Source: Thelonectria olida
Lineage: Eukaryota; Ascomycota; Sordariomycetes; Hypocreales; Nectriaceae
Reading direction: 5' to 3'
Assembly: GCA_020736575.1 (NCBI GenBank)
Contig: JAGPYM010000019.1
Location: 496,001-560,000 of the forward strand
DNA length: 64,000 nucleotides
Both the position numbers and the translations under genes were made by a program. The notes below the pieces were generated by a model that was given only the letters and a program-made list of their open reading frames with translations, ran no database searches and had not been told where the DNA came from. Below, piece after piece: positions 37,263 through 47,249 of this stretch; the first letter of the stretch is position 1; each line of letters begins with the position of its first letter.

Positions 37263-39849
37263 TTATTTTCCACTGCTTACTTTCCGCCGTTTGCCCTTTC
37301 CCCCTGGGCCATCCTGCTCTCCTGCCCCGGCCTTCCGTTTGAGCCTTGGTGATTCCGGTGCAGCTTCCAAACCGTCACTCGCCCACGCCGAGCGCAAGAG
37401 CCGCACGGCCTCAGCCCTCACTTCCCTCGCATTATACCCATCCACACATCTAGAGACAACAGGCCGACCCAGCATCCGGCACCGGGCATGTCTAATCACC
37501 AGCGGGCCACAGCTATGCCCATCATCCTGCTGCGACGCCCTCTGGTCGCTTGTTGTTAGCCAAGCTCAATCTTTAACTTACTACGGAGGAGGAACATACC
37601 TCTTCGACATACTGAAAATCAGGGAACTCTTTTTCACATGCCGCCTATCAAACAATTAGCCCACACTCCTTAGTAGGTTACTCAATGCGAACCTTAACGT
37701 CAGCATTGTCTCCTTCGCCCATCGAGTCGTAGTGGAAAATGGACCCTTCCCTCTCGTTGATCTCGAGGAGGCTAAAGTGGTTTTGGCGCTGAAAGAGCGG
37801 AAAGAAGCATACCAAGCGGCTCCGTGCTTCCGCCTGGCGGTGCCATTCCGCCATCTGCTTCGCCGCTCTCTCGAACGGGCGCGGTATGGTGCTGTAGGAC
37901 CGCGTCTGCCGATGGATTGGGATGGAGAAGCCGACCCGGACGAAGGCCAGTTTGTCGGACAAGTGTAGGCAAGCGAGAATGACCTCGTCATTGAGCCACC
38001 TCGTCCCACCAAGCTTTCGTAGCGAGTCCACGCCGAACCTAAAGTCGGTGCCCTTGACGAGGAGCATATCGCCAGTGATGGAGTCCCGTACCTGCTCATG
38101 CAAGCCGTCAAGCTCGACACATCCGGTAGACGAGCGAGGGTCTGAGAACGGCAAGCCTTCGCTTTCTAGGTCGTCGCAGAACTTATCTGGGTTCGTCCTA
38201 CCTGTCTCTGAGAGTAGTGTCATCTGATCCGCCAACAGTCTTAAAACAGTTGTCTTCTCTGGGCTGCCCGGCAGCTCTCTGATCAGCGTGTTCAATGCCG
38301 GCTCTGGGGACTTGGCGAGTTGCCTGCCACAGGTCACTCAATCATCTTCTCCCTCAAACCTCAAAAGACGAGCATACCACGCATTCTTGAGCAAGATACC
38401 AGAGCCGAGTTCCTCCACTAACCGCGACCACTTCCGCCCACGGGCCAGGTGCGTAGTGAGCCTTTTGCGGCGTCGTTCCCATCGCTTCCTGTCGTTCTCG
38501 TCATCTTTGGGCTTGGGACCGAGGATACTCGCGGACACTTCTTGCGCGGCCTTCTGAGCCGTTGCTGCACGGTCGACCAACCGCACTTGAGACGCGTGCC
38601 ATCTAGCGAAGGCGATGGCCGTTAGCGCATAGCGAATAGCCCCCTTGTGTCGCTCGCCGTGTCCTGCCTCTAGGAGGGAAACCCACTCCGAGCCGTCCGA
38701 CCACCCCGGCCTTTCCTCTCCCACCTCGTTCGCCTCGTTCGCCTCGTTCGCCTCGTTCGCCTCGTTCGCCTCGTTCGCCTCGTTCGCCTCGTTCGCCTCG
38801 TTCGCCTCGTTCGCCTCATTTCCGAGCGAGTCGAGGAGAGCCTTGTACGTTTCTCGCGAGTTCCCCGGCGAACTGAACTGTCGGATCTGCTCGTGACTGT
38901 CGTGGACGAAGTCGTCCACGTTTTAGTCGAGGAGATCGAGACAGCCTTGCTCGCAATCATCCGTCTGCCTTGGGGGAGTGGCTCCTCTGGAGGGCGTTCT
39001 CTCGGGAGTCATGGGCTCGAAGGTAGATATCACGTTGGGCGAATTGGCCATAAGGGTGGTTCCGGCCACACTGGCTGATGCGCCTGAGACTATCGCACCC
39101 GTACCGTCGCTAACTCTCGTCTTGGGCCTGAGGGTTGCAGTACAGGAACCATCCGAGGTCGGTCCCATTCTCTCGTCGACGTCTTCAACGTGGATTGGTT
39201 GTGGATCCCTGCCGTCGATACGCTGCAAGGTAGACTGCTTGATATCATCATTATCTGCACATGGCTGTGTATCGCTGCCGGGAATCTCGACGCGTCCCTT
39301 GAGTGCGATATCGCCCTCCTCATTCTCGGCGATATGTACGGGCTTGATAGAGGCCGGAGGCTTGACGGCAGATTCGGGCTCGATGGCGGATCCAAGCGCG
39401 GCACCATCTTGAAATATAACATCGCCGTCGTCGAGCTGTTCGTGGTTTTGTCGGCATCCAACGTCGATCTCCTGGTTTACCAGACTCGGGCCGGCCTCGG
39501 ATAGGTTGTTACAGTTGCGATAGAGGCTGTAAGCGAAGAATCTTATCCGATGTTGTTCTGGGATAGACCGCTTGCTCAAAGCCGAACTCAACCGTTGGCT
39601 GAGTTGCTCGCCTTCATCTGTAACCCGGAGGATATTGTCAAGAATGAGGGGAAGGTGATCTCTCTCTGGCCGGCCGGCACCGATTTGGCTTGTCGAGCTA
39701 CGAGGACCCGAGTCTCTAGTCGGCTGATCGTTGGTAGGAGACATTCTGGCAATAGGAGGCGTTGAGGGCAAGTTGTTGAGATCCACGCAGGAAAGATAAG
39801 GATGGGAAAGAGAAGAAGAAGGAGTCACCTCCAACTCGGAGGAGGGCAT
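37263..39849 (-). pseudogene. Ulp1-type (C48) cysteine protease gene with two in-frame stop codons
   Basis: Exon 1 39849-37693, exon 2 37644-37600, exon 3 37541-37263; introns of 48 bp (donor GTTCGC, weak) and 58 bp. The catalytic triad is readable: His in HFSLLEINE, Asp in FHYDSMGEGDNADVK, Cys in DDGHSCGPLVIRHARC (exon 3), and WLNDEVI at the start of the core. Upstream are a long acidic, disordered N-terminus (from MPSSELEV), an NEA tandem repeat and a basic segment (RRRKRLTTHLARGRKWSRL). The frame is continuous except for TAA at 38923-38925 and TGA at 38338-38340; both could arise from CAA and CGA by C-to-T change. Ulp1 enzymes remove SUMO-like modifiers and are often carried by eukaryotic DNA transposons. 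With the stops, only pieces could be made; the protease core alone (38337 onward) is still intact. Confidence 0.75.
38723..38818 (-). repeat. 9-bp tandem repeat encoding Asn-Glu-Ala
   Basis: Ten copies of GAACGAGGC-type units (CCTCGTTCG on the plus strand) encode NEA x10 followed by NEV inside the Ulp1-type gene. The copies are identical at DNA level, so the array is young and probably length-variable. Confidence 0.9.
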
Positions 39850-39978
39850 GGTCTTTATACTTAAGTCCCTCATCCCACCATCCTTCAGGCCTTGGCATCA
39901 TGGCCTGCATCTGAAGACATGAGTGGCTAGATGGACCAACATTACAAGCCAGCCCCTGACACCCCTTGTCGCTGTCGC

Positions 39979-40018
39979 CCGATGCGACTTCCCAGGAAGT
40001 CGCGCTGCAGGCAGAGCA
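39979..40018 (+). repeat. palindrome-bearing direct repeat, copy 1
   Basis: Contains GCGACTTCC-CA-GGAAGTCGC (39984-40003), a perfect 9-bp inverted repeat with a 2-bp centre, followed by GC-rich sequence ending GGCAGAGC. Copy 2 is 136 bp downstream. It lies between the divergent Ulp1-type and sirtuin genes. Confidence 0.6.
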
Positions 40019-40114
40019 GACCCATGGTCTCTCCTTGGTCCGACCTGGTCGCGACTGTAGGATCCTCGAATAACAGGACAGGCCATCCCACATCCCCATC
40101 TTGCCTCATATAGC

Positions 40115-40154
40115 CCGGAGCGACTTCCCAGGGAATCGCGCCACGGGTAGAGCG
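40115..40154 (+). repeat. palindrome-bearing direct repeat, copy 2
   Basis: GCGACTTCCCAGGGAATCGC (40120-40139) repeats copy 1 with a shifted base in the right arm, and the flank GGGTAGAGC matches GGCAGAGC. The two copies, just upstream of the sirtuin start, look like paired binding sites for a dimeric factor or a small duplicated element. Confidence 0.55.
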
Positions 40155-40303
40155 TGATCCTGCCCTGCCTCCACGTCGGCGCCCTTCCAACGAGAAGGGG
40201 GATCGCCGGACACAAGGCTCAAGAGCTCGGCTCCTGGTCACGCTGCTACTCCGCCCTCCTACACGAAGACATCTCCCCGCTCTGCTTTGCCTCCTTTATC
40301 AAA

Positions 40304-41305
40304 ATGCCCAAGGCTTGCCTGAAAACAAGGTGTTTATCCCCACGCCATCAGCGGTACGAACGAAGTGCTAGAGTCCGCCGCGATGTGGTTAGAGGGATCC
40401 TTTCTGATGATATCACTTCGTTCTGGACTACTGATAATGAACGCGCTGGACTGGATCTGAAGGAAAAGCTTCAAACCAAGAAAAACATCATCATCGTCAG
40501 TGGAGCTGGTACATCTACCAATGCTGGCAGTAAGTACAATCGATCACCTATTGCAGGAAGCTTGCTGAATCTGTCAGTCGATGACTTTCGGAGTGTCTCC
40601 CGAACTAAGAAGTCTAGCCATAATGTGTTTGACTCTTCGGCGTACTCTACACTGGAGTCAGCCAGCAAGCTACATGAAGAAGTGTTGAGGATGTTCAAAT
40701 CTGGCATGTCCTCTTCGTTCACAACATTCGATTCCTTTCTGGAAGAGCTTGCTCGATCCGGCCGTCTACTCCGCCACTACACCCAAAACATCGATTGCCG
40801 CCAGTCTAGGTTGGAGTGTCTCGCTGCGAAGACCGTCTGGCTTCATGGCCGAGCAGATACTCTCCGGTGTCATAAAGCTCCGGGGCATAGAGCCAGCGTT
40901 AACCCCCAATCTTTTGAAGAGCTGGTGACGACCCCTTGCACGGAATGCGAGATGGAAAATGAGAGCCGGCGACGAGAGGGCAAACGCACACGAGACGGAG
41001 GGTTTTTCAGGACGGACGTGCTTCTCTACGGAGAGGACAGCCCGGACGAATCGGATTTCTTGGATGCTTTCAAACGCGATCTGCAGCAGCCTATCGATGC
41101 CCTTATAATCGTGGGGACGAGGCTGCGCGTCCACTCACTGAAGCAATTCGTGAGGCAGGTTTGCAAAACGATTCGCTTGCATAGCACAGATTGCATGACG
41201 GTGTGGGCGAATAAAGTGGATCCAAAGCCCAAGGAGTTGCGCTCCTTTATTAAGTATGAGGTTCTTGGAGATTGTGATGATTTTGCTTCTTTAATCTGCA
41301 GGTAG
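40304..41305 (+). CDS. sirtuin (Sir2 family, Hst3/Hst4-like)
   Basis: Two exons, 40304-40529 and 40578-41305 (48-bp intron), 317 residues. NAD-binding GAGTSTNAG at 67-75 continues across the intron into IDDFRS. HYTQNID is at 142-148 and the catalytic His165 in VWLHG. RTDVLLYGED, ALIIVGTRLRVHSLKQFVR and the closing YEVLGDCDDF match the Hst3/4 branch of NAD-dependent histone deacetylases. Of the four zinc cysteines, three are seen (Cys173, Cys196, Cys199); the partner of Cys173 is not at the expected place, where His174 and His179 stand. ATG at 40304 is chosen over an upstream in-frame one because it directly precedes the conserved part. It may act on chromatin of the host or of the element; activity is uncertain given the zinc site. 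Confidence 0.82.
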   Translation: MPKACLKTRCLSPRHQRYERSARVRRDVVRGILSDDITSFWTTDNERAGLDLKEKLQTKKNIIIVSGAGTSTNAGSKYNRSPIAGSLLNLSVDDFRSVSRTKKSSHNVFDSSAYSTLESASKLHEEVLRMFKSGMSSSFTTFDSFLEELARSGRLLRHYTQNIDCRQSRLECLAAKTVWLHGRADTLRCHKAPGHRASVNPQSFEELVTTPCTECEMENESRRREGKRTRDGGFFRTDVLLYGEDSPDESDFLDAFKRDLQQPIDALIIVGTRLRVHSLKQFVRQVCKTIRLHSTDCMTVWANKVDPKPKELRSFIKYEVLGDCDDFASLICR

Positions 41306-41468
41306 TAAGTTAATGAAATGTTCATGCAAGCCAATGATACAGCAAAGCGGCTTTTATGTCAAGTATAATAGCATACCAGCCACTTAGTATCTTAGCTACT
41401 CTTTGGTCATTGTTAGTCCTAAATATTGATTTAAGGAAACTATTGAGTTTATTGAGAATAAAGGGCAC

Positions 41469-41765
41469 TTAATTCAAGTCTGATGATTTGAATCGCTTTG
41501 ATGATCGATGACGCTCTGTATTATCTCCGAAATCACCAGGACTGCCACTATCCTGCAATGACTGCTTTGTCGAGGAGACCTTGGTATCTGACTGTGGGAT
41601 GAACTTGCTTAAGTTAATTCGCATGGCGCTCTCGAGGTCAGTGGAGGCACTCTGAGCAAGGATTTCGTTGTTTAACTTGGATGCAACCTACCCTGCCTGT
41701 AGCGCGACTTCCAGTCCGCTGTGACTGTTACCTCTAAGAAGGTCTATTCGCTTTCCCGTTAATAG
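41469..41765 (-). pseudogene. C-terminal fragment of an unrecognised protein
   Basis: The minus strand reads KRIDLLRGNSHSGLEVALQ-AG-stop-VASKLNNEILAQSASTDLE and on to SSKRFKSSDLN-stop (stop at 41469-41471). Composition is clearly protein-like over about 95 codons. One TAG (41688-41690) interrupts it, and nothing coding is found further upstream. Family not recognised; it resembles the end of a large nuclear protein. Confidence 0.45.
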
Positions 41766-42368
41766 TACGCAAGCTTAAAGTGGTGTCTGGACTTATGCAA
41801 TATATATTAACGTATGGTTAGTGTGATACAGTAGAATTCTGGTAAGGTTAAAACTAATAGCTAGGCACTAGTAGAGTTTCCAGTTGATAAGCTCTGGTAC
41901 TGTCTCTACTTTCTATTGTGCATACTATTGCTTCATCTAAGTATGTCTGAGAATCTTTTTTCGGGAGAAATAGATAAAATCTCAAAGGTACAATTGCTGT
42001 TCTTAACATAAAGCGGATGCGAGCTCCTGACTGACTTTCTAGATAATACGGGGCACAATGCGAGCAACCCCGTCTCGCCAGTTAAATGGAATGGCCTGAC
42101 TCTATCTTAACTCTGGGGTGACATAAGGGTTAAAGACATGTGCGTCAAGGCTGTGTTACGAAATTGTGCGTGAAGGAGGAAGCGCAGTCTAGTTACATAA
42201 TATCCACATTCCAGCCACTAGCAGACCGCTCCCCTCAGTCATATAGCTCTAATAGCAAGAGTGTAAGGCCGGCGCGGTTTCATCTGCGCGCCTAGCTATC
42301 CATAACAGATCCAAGCTTCTAAATCAATTTTCTAGATGGTATGGCATAGTAATTCTCCTTATGACCAA
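41766..42368. other. intergenic, no recognisable gene
   Basis: AT-leaning non-coding sequence between the fragment and the next gene; nothing recognised. Confidence 0.45.
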
Positions 42369-42881
42369 TTAAACCCGGCTTAAGTTGTATTCTGGTGGTG
42401 TGTCCATCTTGGCGAGATGCTCGGCTGGGAGCTCACAGGGAGCGGGTCCCAATCCATCGGCTAGCTCTCCGAAGCATGCGGGATCTTGGGGATTAGCCGG
42501 AGAATACTTGGGGAGTTCGGCGATTTCTGTAGGAAGATATGCCTGGCCTCGCGATGGAGAGTCAGGCTGCCGCTTTATGTGTTCTGTTGAACATTCTTCT
42601 CGCTTATGGTGGTAGTGAACATGAAGATGAATATATGGCCTGCTATCCGTGCCGCGAAGAAGTCGATTTCCGACCCGGCCGATGGAGCGAGGAATGAAGC
42701 TCAAAAGTCGGCGGAAGTTAGAAGAATGAGATGCCTGTGGTCCAATCTCCCGCGGGGGACGACATCGGCGACAAATCGAATAAACGACTGGATACCCTGA
42801 TCCAGCCGGGTGGTGTTGATGAAACTTCTTTGATCGAGGGCGACGGCACTTTTGGCAGATGTGTCGCGCTGTGGAGGACAT
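42369..42881 (-). CDS. small protein with an N-terminal zinc ribbon
   Basis: 170 residues, single exon. Residues 8-40 carry ICQKCRRPRSKKFHQHHP and, after a short linker, ICRRCRPPREI, that is two C-x2-C knuckles about 25 residues apart: a likely zinc ribbon. The remainder is polar with a His-rich patch (HLHVHYHHK) and a Pro-rich acidic end (PPEYNLSRV). No membrane segment. It is the first of a block of small proteins lying between the sirtuin and patatin genes. Function unknown. Confidence 0.6.
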   Translation of the reverse strand: MSSTARHICQKCRRPRSKKFHQHHPAGSGYPVVYSICRRCRPPREIGPQASHSSNFRRLLSFIPRSIGRVGNRLLRGTDSRPYIHLHVHYHHKREECSTEHIKRQPDSPSRGQAYLPTEIAELPKYSPANPQDPACFGELADGLGPAPCELPAEHLAKMDTPPEYNLSRV

Positions 42882-43125
42882 GTTGAGGTTTTGGTGGAAT
42901 TTTGGTTCTATGAGCCTTCAGATAGACTAAATCCTTTACCTATATGGTATCGTGATATCAAGGGGGAGTCCGGGAGATGGGGGCGGGGCAGGATATGGTA
43001 CCAGGGGCCATAAGTGTACACACTTGAACCCATGGGTCCGTAGAGAGTGTCTGCTTTCGGCCCAGGAAAATTAATAGATGTGCTGAAAGACTTGAGTGTA
43101 ACCGCTCTAAATTTGCAAAACAATC

Positions 43126-43877
43126 ATGCCGTCCATTAAATCCTTTCTCCAAATGGCCACTGAAAAGAGAAAGAGCAATTTAGAGCGCGGACAGTGGAGG
43201 TTGAAATGTCGCGAGGCCCTGTGCAACCACATCCGTGAGCGTTCTCTTAACTTCGATATAGTGCAATGCTAATTGGTCTCTAGAATCAAACTTAGGTATC
43301 GACCTTGAACCTGGCCAGGTCAGGCTACAACCTACCCGCGATGACGCCTACGCCTGGAAGGCAGTACAGGGTAAAGAGTACCTTTTCCAGAAGAATCTTA
43401 GCGATCACTCTATCGGCGCATACAAGGAGTTGTGTAATGGCGTGGGTGTGATCTTTGAGGCAGTATGGGCGAGTCCCGAGAAGCCTATTATTAGGGTAGG
43501 CGGTAATATGATGGTAAGACTCACCTCTTATAATATTGAACTTGATAATAACTAAATAGAACTCCAATGGAGAAGAACCGAGCTTTACAGCTCAGATTTA
43601 CAAATTGCAAGTTCAAAACGAGTACTCAGCCCAGCAATTAGATCTTCTCAATTCACAACTGGAATCAGAGGTCAAGCTGAGACTTAGTGTGGAAGAGAAA
43701 TTGAGGATATCCTATGAACGCTTGGAGGCCATAAGGGAGGAGCTGCAGAAAGTATCACATCGAGAGGATTACTTTCGAGAAATAGCACAGAAATATTGCC
43801 AAGGCGTGTCTAAGATTGTACCCGTCTTGAAAGAGATGATTGAAAGCCCCTCTATTACAGAAGATGGGTTCATATAA
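43126..43877 (+). CDS. coiled-coil protein of unknown function
   Basis: I infer three exons: 43126-43234, 43284-43495, 43560-43877 (introns 49 and 64 bp, donors GTGAGC and GTAGGC, acceptors CTAG and AATAG), 212 residues with frames that fit at both joins. The first part is basic (EKRKSNLERGQWRLKCREAL), the middle is compact (DAYAWKAVQGKEYLFQKNLS; AYKELCNGVGVIFEAVW), and the last 100 residues form a heptad-rich coiled coil (QLDLLNSQLESEVKLRLSVE). No family recognised. The start may also be the in-frame ATG at 43153. Confidence 0.65.
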
Positions 43878-44112
43878 AGAATAGTTATAGCTACAGTTAG
43901 TCCCGAGTTCACGTTGTTAGTACCGATAAACTCTTTAGTGCAACGTATTTGCTAAACAGATGTGATGATGCTAGGGCCACGTGAGTGCCCCGTGTCCGCT
44001 TTTGCTCACTCTGCTGATCCAATCGTGGAATCTCCAGTCCTTTCATAATAAATTGGTTTGAGCGGCCACTTAACGGCATCGTTTCTAATGTCACTTGCGA
44101 ATTATCCTCAAA

Positions 44113-44442
44113 ATGCCAGATTGTTCAGACCAGCTGTTTAATGATATACTCTATCGACTTGCTGACATGGAGAGGATGGGAGAGGTCTCTTCACTCCATC
44201 AACTGGAACGCGAGGCAACTATTCTACGGGAGCAGATAAACACCCGGACGGAACGCATCTCCACAACCTTGTCTATGCTGCAAGAAGCGGAAAAGATTTT
44301 CAAAGTCGTTTCAGTATCTGCTGAAGCGTTCGATATCAAGAAGAGGAATGCTGAAAACAAATGGGCACGATATTGGGGGGTTGCAGAGGGATTCCAGGAG
44401 GCAATTTTTGAAATGGAGTCAATCGTTTCGCGAATCACCTAA
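44113..44442 (+). CDS. short coiled-coil protein
   Basis: 109 residues from MPDCSDQLFNDILYRLADM, almost entirely helical with heptads (SLHQLEREATILREQINT), ending EAIFEMESIVSRIT. It resembles the neighbouring coiled-coil genes in size and style but not in sequence. Its TAA stop overlaps the stop codon of the next gene on the other strand. Function unknown. Confidence 0.55.
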   Translation: MPDCSDQLFNDILYRLADMERMGEVSSLHQLEREATILREQINTRTERISTTLSMLQEAEKIFKVVSVSAEAFDIKKRNAENKWARYWGVAEGFQEAIFEMESIVSRIT

Positions 44443-45048
44443 ATGGCTGTAAGTAGAGTCCATGAAAGTAAAAGCCCGGGACTTACCAGATGGTTCGTTG
44501 TGGGATTTAACTAGTTCAAAAATGGTCGACACAAGATGAGTTGTATCCTTCCAATGCTCTTCTGTCTTTTTTACCCAATTGCCATACTCCGCCATAATCT
44601 GTTCCGCATGGCTTTGCCATTGCTCCAAAGCCCTTACCCGAGCAACCAGAGATTGATTCAACGCGAGAAGAAGCTCCGGCGTGGGTTTTGTGAGATGGTC
44701 GGTACTCGTGCGAGGCTGGTTGTTGATAGCCATCCAGTCATAGGAATCCATCACTGGAACAACGTTGCAGTCAACAGCTGGAGGTGTGGATGGAGGATTG
44801 TAAGAATCCTGGGCACCGCTCAAGGCTTGGGATAAAGAGGAATCGAGAAGTGAATTCAGGTCAATGCCAAGAAGAACATCGTCACTGTTTGCCGCTGTTT
44901 CGTTTTCAGTGGTCGATAGAGTTGAGGGGACAACGCTCAAAGGCTTTGGCTCTTCTTTAGTCGAGGCTCCAGGACGCTCAGGTAGATCTAAGAGTTTGAT
45001 AAACTCCTCGAACTGATGGTCGAGTAAATTTTTCTCTGCGTGAGACAT
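44439..45048 (-). CDS. protein of unknown function with C-terminal coiled coil
   Basis: Two exons, 45048-44487 and 44446-44439, 189 residues. The ATG at 45048 (MSHAEKNLLDHQFEEFIKLL) is the first good start. An acidic, Ser/Pro-rich middle (VLLGIDLNSLLDSSLSQAL; NPPSTPPAVD) leads to a helical end (LLLALNQSLVARVRALEQWQ). The intron begins GTAAGT and ends TTACAG, so that the last exon adds only two residues and a TAG. The pattern of an acidic half plus coiled coil would fit a regulatory protein, but no DNA-binding motif is seen. Confidence 0.55.
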
Positions 45049-45576
45049 GATGAAATTGACAAGTGTTTGGGTGTTTGCGCAACAATCAGGAGACAAATCC
45101 CATTCCTTGCTAGGTAAAAAGAGGGTTGTTAAACCGTATTCAAATCATTGGAAGAGCCGGATAACCGAACTTCGGAGAGTATTGTAATGAAAATAGATAC
45201 AAAAGGCTGGGGTTGTTTCAAGATCCTAGCACTGCAACCTGTTGGCTGTAATGTCGGTCCTTTTGATCCAAGTTGTTCTTAACCAACATTCTGTGAATGA
45301 TTGCCACTTCTTCCCCCGCTGTCTTTGCCCTAAAGCACTGGAAAGCTCCACTGTACAGCGGTTAACAACCCTCATTCATTGGGTAAACTCTACCGACCTG
45401 ATGGATGAAACTCATTCGCTAGGGTGCGTTCCATCCCCTGTCTGTGCGCAGATGCTAATGCTCGTGATAGGAGCCGGTTCGTGTTCTCAAGGCCACCCGA
45501 TACTGGACCCTGATACACTTTCGGACCTTGGGACACTTTTGGACCGTTTGAGTTACAAGACACCTGACCATGGCTG

Positions 45577-45582
45577 TATAAA
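45577..45582 (+). promoter_or_regulatory. TATA box
   Basis: TATAAA 91 bp upstream of the start codon at 45673, at a usual distance for a fungal promoter with a short leader. Confidence 0.4.
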
Positions 45583-45672
45583 GAATGACTTCAGAATTGC
45601 AAGCTGGTGCAACAAACAACAGGATTGTCTCCATACCATATCTGACATTCATTTCAAGGTCACCCAAAAGCC

Positions 45673-46157
45673 ATGGTAAGCTCAAAGATGTCTAGCTCCC
45701 AATCAACAAGACCTAACACACCTAGCAACCACACCAGCCTCAGCAACAACAGTCGTACATACAACTGGCCCCTGTGCCAGAGAATACGATCGTGACTACA
45801 TGGCGGCCACCATTGGCTACCAGCATGCGTCAGCCACCTCAAACTTGGCATGGTCAATTAACCGCCGACCTCGCAAATTGTCAGAGAGAAAATGCGAATC
45901 TCAAGGCGATGCTCGATCAATCAAACACGAGGTGTGACTGGTGGAGACAGGAACACGAAGCCCTCTCCACTGCCTACTTCAAATTGGCTGAGCAGGTGAG
46001 GACTCTCAAAGCACAGAATTGGAAATTAAAGGAACGGGCCAGGAATTTTAGAAATGGTGAACAGAGCGGGAATGAGGCACACCGACCAAGTTCCGGTCGT
46101 GGGCTTGTAATCTCGACAGGGACTCAGGGAGAAATAGTTGATGACGCAGAACGCTGA
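45673..46157 (+). CDS. coiled-coil protein whose ATG forms a three-base first coding exon
   Basis: The first coding exon is just ATG (45673-45675), followed by a 50-bp intron (GTAAGC to CCTAG) and the main exon 45726-46157; 144 residues. The protein starts with a Gln-rich stretch (MQPHQPQQQQSYIQL) and then a coiled coil (LANCQRENANLKAMLDQSN; LKAQNWKLKERARNF). No family recognised. It is a third coiled-coil gene in this block. Confidence 0.6.
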
Positions 46158-46792
46158 ATGGGAGGCGTAAGTTGGTTTATGATGTGATGTAGCAGGGACA
46201 GATCCCCTTATCTTAGCAGATGATTGCGAAAATGCAAGGATAAAACCTGAAAATCCCCAGTAGTTGCGAATTTGCTCACTCAGGTGACTGATCATTGATG
46301 TTGGTTCTGGGTATCAAGCCAACAATCAAAAGTGGACAACATAAATGGAATCCGTTCATCCGAGTGGAACTAATCACTCACGTGACTGTTTGGGAGACCC
46401 ACTAATTAGACGTTGGTTCTAAGGCACCTGCCTCAGGCAGGGATGCTGTCAAGGATACAAGGTATAAGTTCATGACTCCCAAGCACCCCAATTGCCCAAT
46501 CCCACCCAATCATGGTGAAGCAACTGCCAATATCCGTGCACCCCCTCAATTTTCCGCTGAGGCAACAACGCTAGACAAAGGAGTGGAGTCCGTTTAGTCT
46601 TCTATTTATAGCCTGAGCTGAGCTGATGCCTTCGCCAACCTCCGATGCCAGAGGCAACAATCCAAGCCGGGTCATAAATAAAATGTTTTACCCTTCTCCT
46701 ACAGTCGCAGTCTGAGCCTTTTCTCAACCACCTATTTTGAAACTACCATTCCCGACTTTCGCTGCTTAACCACTTTCCCACTTCCCACAGCA
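46158..46792. other. intergenic, promoter side of the MADS-like gene
   Basis: No coding sequence. TATTTATAG at about 46603 and an AT-rich patch near 46675 could serve the gene at 46793. Confidence 0.35.
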
Positions 46793-47172
46793 ATGAAACT
46801 GGATCGTCGCCTAAAGGTCATGCGTAAGAGGCGTAAAAAGTCTCTGAGAAATAAGATCTGGGAGTTTGCGAGTCTCTTCAACATGGATATTGCTGTTATT
46901 CTCCGCGATAAGACCTCTTTGAAGAATGAGGTCATCAAATCCACCAGGGATGAAACCTGGCCACCGATGATGGAAAATGCTGTGAGATGAAAATCTTTTC
47001 CTCTTCCGTTAAATCAACTAATTATAAATAGGAAACTACCATTGTACAGGATGAGAATAGCGAGGAGAAGAGCAAGAAATTGCAGCTAATGAAGGATCTG
47101 GATACTGTCCACAGGCGGTTCAGACAGATGAAGATGCCTGTCTCACCGGCTCAGTGGAGGATGAGGAAATAA
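46793..47172 (+). CDS. small MADS-box-like protein
   Basis: Two exons, 46793-46981 and 47032-47172, 109 residues. Residues 5-35 read RRLKVMRKRRKKSLRNKIWE then FASLFNMDIAVILRD: a basic stretch followed by a helix and an I-A-V-I-type strand, the order of a degenerate MADS/SRF domain, with the WPPMMEN motif seen in short fungal MADS-like proteins. The second exon is charged and helical (DENSEEKSKKLQLMKDL). It could bind DNA as a short regulator; the assignment rests on pattern only. Confidence 0.5.
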
Positions 47173-47249
47173 ACGTGCGCTTCTGACCCTTTTTCTTTTT
47201 TTGTGCATCGGTATGTTCTGTGCCTCGTGTACCTGTTCCTACTCGTACT

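Noticed and set aside
38338..38925. Introns to explain the two stops in the Ulp1-type gene
   Set aside because: No GT-AG pair of usable length flanks either stop, and the frame on both sides is the same, so simple nonsense changes explain it better.
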